DNA of 64,000 bases, taken from assembly GCA_023055355.1 (NCBI GenBank), contig JALJCS010000010.1, positions 20,041,001 to 20,105,000 on the forward strand, read 5' to 3'. Below, in pieces: positions 25,701 through 39,827 of this stretch. Numbering within the stretch: the first letter of the stretch is position 1; each line of letters starts with the position of its first letter. Below the pieces are notes generated by a model. It did no database searches, was not told where the DNA came from, and was given only the letters and a program-made list of their open reading frames with translations. Source of the DNA: Agelaius tricolor. Taxonomy: Eukaryota > Chordata > Aves > Passeriformes > Icteridae. Position numbers and translations under genes: made by a program.

Positions 25701-28700
25701 CTTGCCTTGGCTGCACACGCAACACCTGCTTCACAGCAAGGCATCCTCACAGCAAAGGCCACCCTGCAAGTGCCAGGGCTGCTGCTGCCATTACATGCTC
25801 AAGCAGACATCTGCATACAGTGCAAAGCCAAGACTAGGTACCAAAATAATAATGCAGCGACCCGATTTCCAGTGCTCCAGGTGATCCAGTCCTTGAATTA
25901 CAAAGTTTCCCCACAAAGGGGCTCAGAGGTGGGCACCATGGCCTGCTGGCAGCCAACAGCTGTCCCCAGAGTGTGGAAAAAGACACAGTAACCCCCCCCC
26001 CCCCCCCGCCCAGGTCACCCTCACCTCTTTGCACTCGGTCTCGTTGGCCTTGGGGTCAGCCATCTCAATGCGCTCTTCCCCCATGAGGGGCACACACGTG
26101 TCCGTGGTGTGGTTGTGATGGTGGTTCCCCACGATGGAGTTCATGCTGGAGCTGGAGTGGTTCCTCGGGAAGAAGCCCTCTTTCTCATCATTGGGATGGC
26201 TGAGGGGAGAGTGGTGGCCATGAGGGGACGTGCCTCCCTTGCCACCTGTGGCTCACAGATAACCCTCAGGCCCTGAGAGCCCGCATCCATATGCACCCAC
26301 CTGTGCTTCAGCAGCAGGGCACGCAGCACGTTGGCTCGATCTTCTGCCCTGATCTGGTCAGAGATGATCATGGTCTCCACCATGAGGTGAGCAATGCCAG
26401 GCAGAGTGGTCTGCTCCAAGTCAAGGAGGACGGCACCTGCCAGCATGAGGGGAAGAGCCCTGCTCCTAGAGTGCAACATTCCCCATTGCATTCACTCTGG
26501 GGACACAGCTGTTCCACCAGGAGCCAGGCTTTGGTTGGGTACAGATTCAGCTGAGAAATGCCCAAATGCCCCATGTCCTTTCTGTAAACCCTTGCCCCAA
26601 GAGAACCCAAAAGCTCCAAGATGCAGTGGTAATTCTGGTATCTCCTTTCATTTCAGTCTCCCACTCTGACTAAACTTGCTGACCACGTCAAAGATGGGTC
26701 CAAGGCCTGCTGGCCAAGGCATAGCTGGGGGCTGCAGCTTCCATGTGCCTGAGACCAGTGAAGCAGAGTGTGGAACCAACACAGGCACCCTTGAGCTAAT
26801 GCAACCCTGAAAACAGGCTGCAGGTTGTCTGTCTCCACAGACCCTACATGAAGCCTGGACACAGATGTTGTTTCATGCCTCCAGTGAGGGACCTAACAGT
26901 GACAGAAGCTATCCAGCAAAACCTGTCCTAGAGCAAGAGACAAACCCTGGTCTGCTCTTCCTCACTCACCATGGGCAATAGTCTTCCTGAGCTCCAACAG
27001 ACTGCGGAAGGACAGTGAAGCCACATGGGGCTTCCCCCACCTTGCTGTATCCTCCTCCACATCCTCCTCAAACTTGATCCAGCGGGCTGTCTCCCTCCAG
27101 TGCATCTCCTGGTTCTTATCCACCACCAGCTCATTCAGCTCCACAAACACCTAGTGTGGATCACAAGGACACGAGATGCATACAGCTCTACTAGCAGCAC
27201 ATAGAAAGCCTCAGCTCTCTTCTCAAGGTACTGCCTGGTCTGACATGATACTGGAACAAACCTTCCATGGTTTAACCACAGGTTTATTGCACAGAAGCAG
27301 CCAGGATAAATATCACCGACAGCATGGCAGGAGCTTTCATCAATACATGGAGCACCAGAAAGCTCCAAGTCACATGATGTGGGCAGAAAAGAGAGAATAA
27401 TGCAATGTGGCATCCCTTTCTACCAAACTGCTGCAATTTTGTCCTCTGCCTTCCTCTTGGTGTCCCCCTAAATTTCCCACACTTACCAAAGATAGTGATG
27501 TTACTGTGCTGCCAACTTCCACAACAACATCATCATTTCTGTGACTTTTAAATGTCTTTCCTAAAGTCAGAGCTTTGCGGTTACAGGAAAATCTCCCCTT
27601 ATATTGAAAAAAGTCTATTTTCAGCTCTCATGGTAATGGATAACAGCATGAAATGTCACCCTCAAGGTCATGTAAATAATTATATTGAAACACATCACTT
27701 TATAAATTGCATGTTTCTAGTCCCGATTTATGGCTTCTGAACAAGTGTGGGAGGACAGCACATGGATACCTCGTGGGGCTTTCTATCCAACTTCTTCTTC
27801 TTCTTCTTTTTCTTGACAGATGGAGTTGATGCTAATTTTTTACTTGTCCTGGTGACCTGACTCCGAGACGGTTTTTTCATCAGATGTCTCCTCACACCTG
27901 GGTTATCTTCAAAGCGGTGGCCTGAAGACACAGGAAAGGAAAAAAACCCACCAATTTGTCTAATGGATACACACTGTCTGGCAGGGAAACACATCCAAGC
28001 ACGTCCTTTGCTCATTAACTTAGGCTATCAAAGCCCTGGCAACTGGAGAACTCACCATCCTCTGCCAGAATTCTGAAGATCCTTTCTGCCTTATTTGCCT
28101 ACTTTCATCTCTTCCAGAGATGTGAGCTAACCTCTTCACAGAGAAGGCTTCCTCCTAGGCTGTGCTTACACTTGGGGCTTCATCACAAATGCTTTTACTC
28201 ATGATACTTGAAAAAGTGGTGTGGGAATCCTCCCCATATTCCCCCAACAAAAAGCAACCTGCAGCCTTTCCTGCACAGTTCTGCACCCACACAGCAAAGG
28301 CAGGCACCTGGCTGGGCCTCACCCCTTGCACCAGGGAAGGCCTGGTGCTCAGCAAGCATGAAGGGCAGTGAAAGGGAAGGATATTTAGCTGCTGGTCTGG
28401 GAGACATAAGGAAATATCAATGTCTGTTTTATTTAATTGTGTGACGAGACGGTAGGATAACACTGCAGCCTGGGGCTGGCTCGGAGGCTGGCAGTGAAGT
28501 TGAGCTATCACTGCTTCTAAATGATCCGCAGTGCTGCTGTAATGCCCTCAAAAAGGTCTGAGTTAGAGACTGGCTGGCTGAGACAAAGCCTCACAAAGCC
28601 CCACAAAGGCTGTTAAGGCTGCTCTACAGACCCATCACTGTGCTGCTGGCTAGCCAGTGCCCACCAAAATGCAGCCACAACCATGCTAGCCTTTTTGCAA

Positions 28701-31700
28701 ACCCAGAGAAACAGCACCAGGCAACAGCCTGCCACGGAGGATTTCCCTGGACACTACCCAGGGACAGCAAGTGTATCTTTCTCAGCACAGACAACCCACA
28801 GGAATATGGAAACCCTCAGAGCCTCATTACAGGATGGGCAGGCTCACCCAACTAGATTATGGAGTCAGGGCTTTTGATCAGCTTTGGTCAATTGAGGTTT
28901 GCTGGCTGTGCTTGTAAGACAATGCCAAGGTCTCCTCCCTGGCAGAGCAAGGGCAGTTTTCCATTGGCCGGGGTGAATGTTCTGCTTGCATATACCTTTC
29001 TGCACTTAGCTGCAAGACCTGCAGCTTTCAGGGTACGAGAGACAGTAAAAAGCACAGGGCTTTAAGTCTGAGTGGCCTCTTTGATGTTGCAGAAAAGTAT
29101 CTGTACATCTCTGGCATGGAAAGACACACCCAGCATCAGGCCAGGCATACCATGGTCTTGCACCTTGGAAATCTGGGTCGCTAAATTAAATATAAAAGGA
29201 ATCAATACTGAGCCTGAGGGCATTTTCCCCCATTGGCTGCCCTGCTGATGGTGGGACTCCTCCCTGCTCCACTTACTGCCCTGCAATGTCGATAGGAGCC
29301 AATACCAGCCCAATAACCACTACGAACGTTTCTGGGAGCCGGGCACGTGTGGGGCTTCCATGGAGTTTCACATGGATTTCTCAGTTCCTGCACGCACAGC
29401 AGCCACTTCAGCACACTCAGTATGAGCTCATGCATGAAACAAGCATGTCCAGCATGCAAATGATCTTGGTATCTGGCACCTTTGCTCCAACCCCTGCAGC
29501 TTCTGATTCTCCTATGCACCCTGGGACTCCTTCTCTCTGTGTCACTGGGAAACCAGGCTCCAAGTACACTCTACCCAGCAAGACAAAGGACAGCAAGCTT
29601 TCCTCTCAGCAATGACAACTTATTACACAGTGCTGTTCAAAAACAGCCCTAGAAAGTATCCACAGTTTTAACCAGACAATGGCTGGAGGACAGATAAAAA
29701 GCAAGGCGCCACATTTCCTGACAGCACCTCCAGTGACTCCCATACTCACTGACAGGGACAGGAATCAGAGTGCTGCAGGGTCAGAGAGCATCGGTGAAGG
29801 CACATCTCCAGAGCCCTACCTACAGCAGACTAAGGAGAGATCTACTTTGCTGCTCTTCCTTGGTAGTGTTTTGGCTACTGAGATGCCAGTTGGGGGATAC
29901 AACTTATAGGAGCAGGGTGGGCACCTGATCTTATTTTAGGAGAACCACTGGCTTTGGAGTCCCATGCAGAACCCAGCTGAAACGGTCCAGGCTGCTCTAC
30001 AGAGACCCTTTCTGTGTTCTGTAAGGTTGGTGCCTTCCCCAGTGAAAGTCAAGCTCAAGAGAGCACCTAAAAGTCTTTATTCAGGACAGGATCTTAGACT
30101 GAGACCAAAGGGTGATATGCTGAGGCATACGTCTGTCCTTCTTGCTTGAAGCCAAACTCCCCAAGGAGTGCTGCTCTTGCTGTAGCTCCTCTCCAGTGCT
30201 CCCCAGGATCTGAGTGTGAAGACAGTGATGTTAAAGGACAGAGAGCAATTCCTATGGTAGCTCCACTACAATGAACTGGTATGTCACCCTCCCATACAGC
30301 ATCTCCTAAAGTCTCTTCCAGAAGATGATCTCGTCATGTTAGCTTCCACAGTCAGATTTCTTCAGGTGAACAAGTTCCTCTTCCACCAGCTTAAATCTGA
30401 ATATGACAAATATGACTGCACTGGTTAAAGTCTTCCCCAAGAATGCCTTTGCTAGCAGGCAATTGCCTTCAATTTACACCTTCAATAGATCCTGCTCCCC
30501 TCCTTTCATTTCCCTCAATCCACAAGAAGGAAGACCAGAAAGAGGCATCCAAGTATTTGTATCAGTACTAGACAGCAACCTGCTATCCTGGCATCACAAG
30601 GATAATGCACACTGCCCATCCACCCTAATGCTTAAGTTATAGCAAGAAAAAAGACTTTAAACTCAGACTCTTGAAATATATAAAAAGATACTTAAAACTC
30701 AGATTCTTGAAATATATAAAACTAGACTAAATGAAATGCTAATCAACATACTGTAAGACACAGCCCCATGCTGGCTTCTGGAAAAAGCTACTGCCCTGTC
30801 CTGCACAGAGCCCAAGTCTCTCCTGGCTGATGCTAAGTTCAATGTGATAGGGATAGCTCATCCCTGCTGCCAACCAGGTGCCAGGTCCAGCACTCCCCAT
30901 GCTCCAAACACTTTAAAGAATGCAAGGAGACCAAGGACTCCATTCTGTTCAAAATATATTCCTTCTGGATCTGAGTTGGTCCTGGCAGAGGCATTGCCAT
31001 GGAGTAAATAGCTGGGCAAGTGGCACTGGCTGAAAGTGAGCTGGCTCTGCACAAAACAGACTCTGGTGTCTCGGCCATGTCTAACTCTGCCATACCTCTC
31101 TGCAGGATTAATCCACAATGTGGAGTCATTATACAATTAAGAGTTTACTGTACAGAGCACCTACAGTATTAGCTGTAGCAATCAATGAATGTGTTAAATA
31201 CTAGAAAGCCCAATTTCCCCACTTTGTAAGTGATGCATTATCACACCCTGCAGAGTGATCTGCCCCTTCTACCTTCCCAAGAATATCCATGTTTTCCAAG
31301 GTGAACCTGGAACAATTTCTTCACACTTTTAATTTACAGCTCATTCAGGTTGGGACAGCTGATGGGACCAATTTGCTCCAGGTTTCTATTTTGAACTTTG
31401 CTACTATTATATGCCCTATCAATTTACAGTAACAAGTAGCAGAGTTGTTACTGTAACAGCCAGAAGCTAATCCCCACTAGCTGGTCCCTGCAGAAGCACA
31501 TAGGCAGACATTTTTTTCCTGAGGGCTTGTAAAGATGGAACAGATGACAAAGAGAACACAATATTGGGACTGAGAGGCAGGGCAAATTCAGTTTTTTGCC
31601 TGAGATCAAACAGTCTGTGGCAGAGGCAGAAGCTGAACCAAGGCATCCTGAGCTCCAGTTACAATCACTCTGCTTTCCCACTCTTTTGTGTAAAGCTGTT

Positions 31701-34700
31701 TAGTGGGCTAGTTCTGGGACATCACCCTCCCATGTGCACTCCTAAAATCCCTTGAAAAATTAACACATGATCCAGATGATGATATTTGGACAGTCACCCA
31801 TGAGCCATGGCTATGAACAGTACCACTCCCAAGGTGGGCCACCTTTTAGCAACATGCACCACGGAAGGAGCCCTGTGAGAGATGGGAGTCAGGCTCTGGT
31901 TTCTGCATGGTCTCTGAGACAGCTCAGAGACTGCTCTGCAAGGGATGTGAAGGTACAGAAACAGATGCAGAGAACAGGAAGACATTCTTGACTCTCAAGA
32001 TTCCTATTCTCTCCTTCCCTGCTTTTCCCACTCTTGCTTCCTTTCTTTCTCTTTTCTCCAGGCACACCAGCCAGCCTGCTATCAGCTAGTTTCACAGCCA
32101 TGTTCAAGCATGCAGATACAAAGCCTAGGTTATTTTTTTTCCCTTTGGGCAATTAGGCTACGGTGCAGAGCTAGAACCTGATACCCACCTCTGCTGTCAG
32201 ATCCGCACCTCAACTCAAATTCCAGGAAAAAGAGCAGCAGCACACTGTCACCTTGTGCTACAAATGGAAGGGGAAATCTCTTTGTCCTTACACACCTCAG
32301 AACAGCTGCTTTTTCTCTGCCCACGGCATGGGCCACATCCTGATAAGCACAAACAGCAAGATGCAGCTGTCTCTGGAGCTGCTCGAGCGAGACACACAGG
32401 GGAAAGCACCTCAGCACTACAACACAGATTGTAAGACCTCACACAGACACACAGGCCTCAGGCAGCTCCTCTGGTGTCCCCAGACACACAGTGGGGCAGA
32501 CTGCACTTCCTCTAAACCAGAAGACCAACCTGACATGGAGAGGGTACAGACAACAAACACAGGAGGGGGGTTATGCACTTGTAGCAGGGGGCTCTGATCT
32601 ACAGCTGCAATCATGGGGTCACTGCTCTGGTACTTACAGGTGGGCTCCCCGCCTGGGTAGCCCAGATGGTTTCTGATGGCCTCCCATAAATCATAGTCTT
32701 CAAAATTGAAGGCAAATTCATCAAAGTCTTCATAGCCGAGTGAGTTGCGAATACAGGTGCTTATCACTACCTCCGGGCTGCTGCCCCCTTCTGATTCCTT
32801 TGCTGGCTCCTCTCGCTCTTGAAGGGTTGTCATGTTGTCCTTGTGAATGTCAGGGGTCAGGTGTCATGAACGACACGCCTTCAGATGAGGAGCCAGGACA
32901 GCCAGGCTGACGTGTGGGAAGCAAGCTGCCCCCCTGGGGGATTCAGCACAGCCCTGGGGCCAGCCCCGGTGCCTCGCTCCCCTGCTCACGGGGCATGAAG
33001 GTGCCGGCTGCAGCAGCCCCGAGGACTGATGAGGTTCCAGGAAGACTGGCTCCACCCAGGGATGCTTCTGCCGGGGGCTGCCCACCAGCTCCTCCAGAGC
33101 AGGGTCCTCGCTTTCCGTGGGGTCTTGTGATAGATGCCCAGGGATGCACCACCCGTGGCCCGGGCACAGCCAGGCTGCATGTGCAGCACTGCTTTTCTCC
33201 CTCACTCCCCTCTGGTGTCTCCCTCCCTCTCCAGCCTGCAGAGCAAGCTATTGAATTCTCCATGTCCTCAGGCCCGGAGCGTGCATTTCCATGACGTCTC
33301 TGTCTCTGTCCTCGTGCCACGCACAGGGGCAGTCCCCCTCTGAGGCGCTCCAGAGGAGGCAGCTGCCTCTGCAGGAGAGCAGAGGAGAGGGGAGGCTCCT
33401 CACCTCAGGTTTTCTGCAATAGCAGAGCTGGCAGCGTGTCACACAGAGGGCTGATTGCTGGGAAAGTGTGTCAGGAGAGGAGAGAGCTGGGTCTCAGGGA
33501 AATGCTGGGAACCCTGAACTGGAGAGGACAGGGGGGTGGGTGGTGGAGCAGGCATCCATGAGGTAGGCGGGAGTAGAGATGCTGAAAACATAAGGATCAG
33601 CACTGTGGACAATGCAAAGCTAACAGAGATGAGACACTGCTGGGAAAGAAGGATCTGGGGAACAGGAAGGTAAGGTCCTGTGGCAGGCTGAAGACCATGC
33701 CTGAGGCTGCTAGGGGAGAGCAAGAGAAGCACGGGACAAAGGGACACACACACACTGGTAACACAGGTAGTGTTGTAAAGCCTCACTTTTCATGCCATCC
33801 AAGTCAGCAGACGCCAGCATCTGGGCCTCGGCCTCGTCAGTGGGGACGCGCTGGTAGGCCGCGCTCTCCAGGGTGGTCATGCTGCCGATGCACATCCTCT
33901 CCTTCAAGTCATAGGTACCCCTCTGGCCACTCGCCACCTGGCCCCAGGCCTTGCGCTTCTCCCACCCACGGGACAGACGCTCTCGAGGCCCAGGGGGGCT
34001 GTAGGAACCAAAGAGACTGACAGTAGTAAGCAGGGTGAATGACAATGGCCAGTGGCCTCAGGGGTTGGGGTCCCATGGCCCAGCCCTGACCAGCAAGCCC
34101 CTGAGAAGGAGCAGGGCCAGGAGTCATCTTCTGCAAAACCTGAAGGCTGCTCCTTCTGCTCCTCCTCTTCCCTACCACAGAGTGGGATCAGCTTGTGCCC
34201 AGTGTCAGGGACCTACCTGAGTCAATGGCCTCATGGTCCCCTCCTGGGGCTTCCCAGCCAGCAGCTCAGCATGACAGCACAAGTTAGCTGGGAGGAAGGG
34301 TACTCCAGGTGTGCAGCCCAGTGCCTCTAACCCTGCACTATGGGGATCCCATGGACCCAGGGAGGTTGCAGGAGTCCCATGGAATCATCATCCCACCAGA
34401 GAGCAGCCCTCTTGCTCACAGATGCTCTCCCTCTGGGGCCATGTCCCTTCTGACCCATCAGGCAAGTTTGGGCTAAGCACAGCCACTGCCCCTGGGGACA
34501 GACTCTGTGCAGTGACCTTGAGCCAGGCAGAGCAGCAGGCAGCTTGGCACTGCTCACCTACCTGTGGAGAGAGGCAGGGCCCTTGTCCTGCAGCAGGTCA
34601 GCAAAGCGAGGCATGGGGGACAGGATGCCACACTCCTCCTCCATGTGGAACTGCGCGGGGGCCGCAGTGCTGCTGGGCTCCTCCTCATCGCTGCCAACGG

Positions 34701-37700
34701 TGAACTGCAGAGACAACAGCCCTGACAGCAAGAGCTGGGCAGGCAGCCTTCACCCCAATCCTTGGCACACAGGTCCTACCCAAAATGGGCCACAGTGGCT
34801 TTCCCCACATGCCCCATACCCTGGGACTGCTCATACTGAGCCCTCCACTGTACTATAAAACTTAAGAACAGACACACTCATCTTCCCCCATGGGTCTTAC
34901 AGCCCCAAAATGCTCATGCACACCCACCCCTGCATCCACACCAAGCAATGACTTACCTGTCACTGTCCTTTGGTGGCCATCTCTACTAGGCAAAGACAAA
35001 AACACTCTTCCCACAATACTGCACAGCTACAAGTTCTTATCCCTGAGCAGCATACTTGCTGGCACCCTCCTACCACCTCCCTCCAGACTCCAAGCCCCAT
35101 CCAGATAGGCACGTCCTGGCCTTGCCTTTGGTTTGCTTGGGGACTCCAGCTTAGGGGATGTGTCCTTCCCACGAGCTTCAGCCTCAGATTCTGCAGAGAT
35201 TTCTTTCTCCTGGACCTCCTCTGCCTCAGATTCTCCTTCTTCCTCTTCTTCTTCTTCCTCTTCTTCCTCCTCTTCTCCTCCCTCCTCGTCCTCTTCCTGG
35301 ATGGTGGGGGTCACCTCTGAGGGAGGTATTGAAGTTTTCTTCTTTTTCCTCCTTCTTTTTTTCCTCCTGCTGGCACGGGGTGGCCTCTTTTGGAACTTGA
35401 GGGCAGAAGGGAGGTGAGTGGAAAGGGGATGATGGATGTGGTGCGAGGTTTGGCGGTGGACTGAGAGAGAAAAAGAGAGTCAGGGGCAGGAAGAGGCTGG
35501 GAGGAACCTGCCAGGCGCCCCTCCAGGAAACAGCATGGTCTGAAGATCAAGGGCCAGGAAGGGCAAGGAGAGCCACCAGCCCACAGGGACATAGCAAAGC
35601 TCTTTCACTGATGTGGCAGGCTGTGTCCAGCCTGGGATAGGTGGGGACAGAGCCCCTGTGCAATGCCAAACCACCCCAATACAGCTCCACTGCCCTGGGG
35701 AAGGCAGCACTCTCCCTGTGGTGCCAAAAGCCATTTGCATGGCTGTGCAGAGCTGCAGTGACCTGCCACAGGCAACATCCTCTTCCTAAACATGGGGAAA
35801 TGTTTCTTGCATCCTCAAACAAGCAAAATTTGGGCCCTTTACAAACTTTTTAGGGACATTAGTTAGTGGTTAGGCGATGGCTTAGTGGTGGACTTGGTGT
35901 TAGGTTTACAGTTGGACTTAATGATCTTAAAGGTCTTTCCATCCTAAATGATAATGATTTCTTTTCTGCATAATGTTTCTTTGAGTTGAATAGATGTAAT
36001 TTATTTATCCCCCAGGCTTTGACAGAAAGTTCCTTCTACTCAGCCATAGAAACAACAGTGCAGAAGTAACCTAAGTCCAAATCCCAGGTACTTTGAGGGC
36101 ATGTGTTGTACCAGCCTCTGAAATTCAGGTTCAGTTAGGAGGCTGTCTTTTAAAAACCAGGGTAAAGAAACAGGGCAGAAGGACTTTTCTTTAAACTAAT
36201 CCACAAAGAGAAATTCATACAGGTTTGACCTGGGTGTCATGGGAATTACAGAATGAGAAGAAATTAAGGACATTTCTGAGCCTTCATTCCAAAACAAAGG
36301 CAACACACCAGGCAGGGAAGAGGGTAAGTTCAGCATCCTACTGTGAGAGAAAGAGAAGCCATTGCTGCCAGGGCTAGCTGCAGGCACAAAGCCTCCCACG
36401 GACAGTCTGCAGGATGCACAGCTCCTGGGGCTGCACCCGGAGAGGCTGAAATCAGGGGGCACCAGCCACTTGGCAAGGGGGTGTTGCTCGGCAGCTCTTC
36501 CTGAGCAATTGTTTCCAGACGGTTTAGATTTGGTTCCTTCCCAGCTTTCCTGTGACATGGCAGCAAAATCTGTTTATAGTGAAAACTACCTTCAAAGGAC
36601 ATTTTCAATGTAGGCTGTAACCTTCTCCCTGGGAGAGCCAGGCAGGTTCATTGTTCTGCTGTCATGTTTCCTTTCCTTTGGTTTCTCAAGTCTTTTCTTC
36701 CTTGTTTCCCCCCTTGGGAACAGCAGGGATATTTCACACATCCCCCTGGTTCAGAAGAAGCAGCTTGTGGCAAGATTAGAGGAGATTTAGAATGGTCAGA
36801 CGTCTGCACATTGGAAAGAGTTTGGGCTCTTTAGAAACACTTTTCTCTCAAAAGTGATTTTTTCTTTGACTTAACTGGGTGTGCCCTATTTCACTCACAA
36901 GATGTGGAAGACAGACCCTCCTGTCCTACTGCTGTACTTCCACAGCATGCCACAGGTAGGTCAGGCATGAATTTCTAATATAAGAAGCAAGGAAGACCCC
37001 AGCTATACACATGTTGTTCCTTCAACAGCACAAAGCTGCTGATGAGGACACAGCCCATCTTTCCCTTCTGCCTTGTTCACTTCAGTCCAAGACAGAAACA
37101 TTTATGTTTTGGATCAGAAGGAAACTGCAGGGAAGGGCAGTGATGGTGAGTGATCTGGCACAGAAGAGGGGAGCACTGCTCTCCTCTTCACCCCTGCACT
37201 CAGCCTTCCTTGGGTCAACTGATCACATCTCCACAGAGGTGGTCTGGAGGTGGGAAAGACACACCTCTCCCAAACACAAAAGGATTCATACCTCCCTCTT
37301 CTTCCTCCTTGTCCTCCTGTGCGTCCAGTCTCTGCCCTCCCTCCCTGCTCCCTTCCTTGCACTGCCTGCCTGTATGGAAAGTTACTGCCAAACTAGTGTC
37401 CCAGATGTTTGATTACATCTCTTGGTGAACTTGATACAAGAGATATGAAAAAGTAATTTAGATAGGGAGCCCAGAAGGAAGAGCCTACATATTAGGAATT
37501 CCTGGCTTCGACTGAGGCAGGAAACATTTCTAAGCCCAGAGAACATTCACCTCTATGGGCTGGTATGTTATCTTTAAAAGTCTAATGACCTAACCGGATC
37601 TTCCAGCTTTATAAATATAAACTGCATAAAACTCTTGATAACCAGGGTTGATGTAGCCCTAGACAACAGAAATACATCAGGAGTTCAGAGGAAAACAAGC

Positions 37701-39761
37701 TTGATTCTGACAAAAGAAAAATGATTCTCCTATTAATAAGGGGAACAAACCCAACCCCAAACAGTACAAATCTCTAGTTAAAATTTTCAAAAAGCTTCTG
37801 CCATGCATGCTCAAGCAGATCATCCATGTCCTCCAAGCCAATCCGCACACCTGTGCACACAGGCAGAGCTTCTGAGCAGGTAGGTCCTACAGGACAGGAA
37901 TTCAACCCACAGCAAAGCTATCAGCACCTTGCAGCCATGTGCACGAGTGACTGTGAGCCCAGATGGGAGGTGTTATTTAAATGGAGCCTCTGTAGAGAAA
38001 TGACACAGGCAAAAAACAGCAGCTGAGGTGCACTACAGTAATAGACTTTTACCAGCAAGCTTTTATAACAGCCATTGGAAATGAGTGGCCAAGCAGAAAA
38101 CAGCCTGGTGATGTACTTGGGACATAATGTTCCCAAGGTTGTAGCTCATCAAAGCCAAGCTGGAAAAGAAGCAATATGTGACTGTGGAGAGCCACAGACT
38201 GGGAAAATCTCCCAACCACTGCTACGTGTCTGCCACACAAACAGGCTGCTGGATGGGGGCCTCTTCCTGCCCTTCACTGCTGTTACTACAGAGTAACATA
38301 ACCCACCTATGCCAGGCAACAGCTTATGGTCACTCTTGTCAGTACATTCTCATCTAACACACAAAGTGACTTTGGGCAGGCCAGTTGCCTTCATCATGAA
38401 AGAGCAGATAGAGGAACAGATACACTGCTCAGATGAATTCAGGTGAGATAACTACAGCACTTTAAATTCACACTCCATTTTTATTTTGCAGTTCCTTTCT
38501 TTGATCAGATAAGCCCAGTGGATTCTTGAGTGCTACTTAGAAATACACAGGCATGTCTGACTGGAGCCATCTGCTTTCAGACTGGGGAGGACAGCCTGGC
38601 TTCTGGTCATGTTTGGTTGTTTCTTTGCAGCCACATGGAAGAAAAATTGTTTCAAAACTGGAAAATTCAGCTTGGGGAAGTAGCTGCAGAGGTCTCAGAG
38701 ACGGGTCTAGGAGGTGAACAAACACCCTGGGCTGAGCTACGGCTGCTGGGTGGGCTGTGCAGTAGCTATGCCTATGGAGACAGAGAAAACAGGAACAGAC
38801 TGGAAACAGGCCGTGGGCACTGGTGCTAAACTGTGTGTACATAGCACCTTGGGAACGCTCTGGAGGAAGGAAGTGAGTAGCAGGCTAATACAATCTGCAG
38901 TCCTGGCACAAGGCTGCAGAGCACGTGGGACTGAGAGAGGGCTGGTGGTGAGGGTGGAAGGGGGTACAATGTTTCAAAACCTACATACATTCAAAATCTC
39001 TCTCACTGTAGCTGCGACTTTGCTTCTCCAGATTGCTCGATGCTGACTTGCTTATCAGGTCCCCAAATCTCTCGATTGACAAAGTCTTATCCAAGTCCTC
39101 ATCGTCCTCGGCACCAGGAGAGGCTTTCTCTGCGTCATCTCTGCCCTGCACAGAAACCGCCAGGTAAGAATCAAACACGGCAGACCCCTAAAGCCCTCTG
39201 GATCCTCCTGCCCTTCCAACAGCACCAGGCTCCATACAACAGGCCTGGGGCACAATGTCTCACATAGAGGCACAGCTCTGCTCAGAACCAAGTGCCAGAA
39301 GGGACCATCAAGCTCCAAGGCACACTCTGCAGGGATACCTTAGTGGTCCTCCACACCAGTCTTGAGTGGCAGGTATCAAGGGAATATGCCAGTGCCAGTT
39401 TTCCCATTAGAGGAATGTGTAGCTTTTGTTTGGCTGGAACTTCTCTCTCCTCACATTTAACTGCTGCTCTCTGGTCTTCCTTTTGCCCAGTCTGCCATCT
39501 CTCTCATTCTTAGGCCTCCTCTGTATTTCCCCTTGGGAGACAGCATCCCTGCTCTGGTGAGTTGCCCTTCGGTCAGCGACCACCCTGTGCCTTCCCACCT
39601 CCCCTCCACAATCTAGAGACTCCCCGTTCCTCTTGGATGCCTTCTTCAGGTTTTTCTGCCTATTTTCCTCCTGTTTCAGGCAATGGGAACTTCTCTGCCT
39701 TTTGCTGGTGGAAGTGCCCTGACATGAGCATCACCAGGTGCCTGCCGGCCAGCCGGCCTGC

Positions 39762-39827
<66 letters not shown>

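Larger units (their letters stand above)
27922..32637 (-). other. Large SLC4A3 intron downstream of the cardiac exon
   Basis: No further coding exon fits the phase pattern. Contents recognised: a possible SINE remnant near 31.6 kb and an imperfect 36-base duplication at 30.66 kb. Confidence 0.55.

Noticed and set aside
34553..34561. GTGAGC as donor of SLC4A3 exon 4
   Set aside because: It would include an in-frame TAG; CACAG|GTAGGT fits the phase of exon 5.
35133..35417. Ser-rich plus-strand frames
   Set aside because: Antisense of the poly-Glu coding part of SLC4A3 exon 3.
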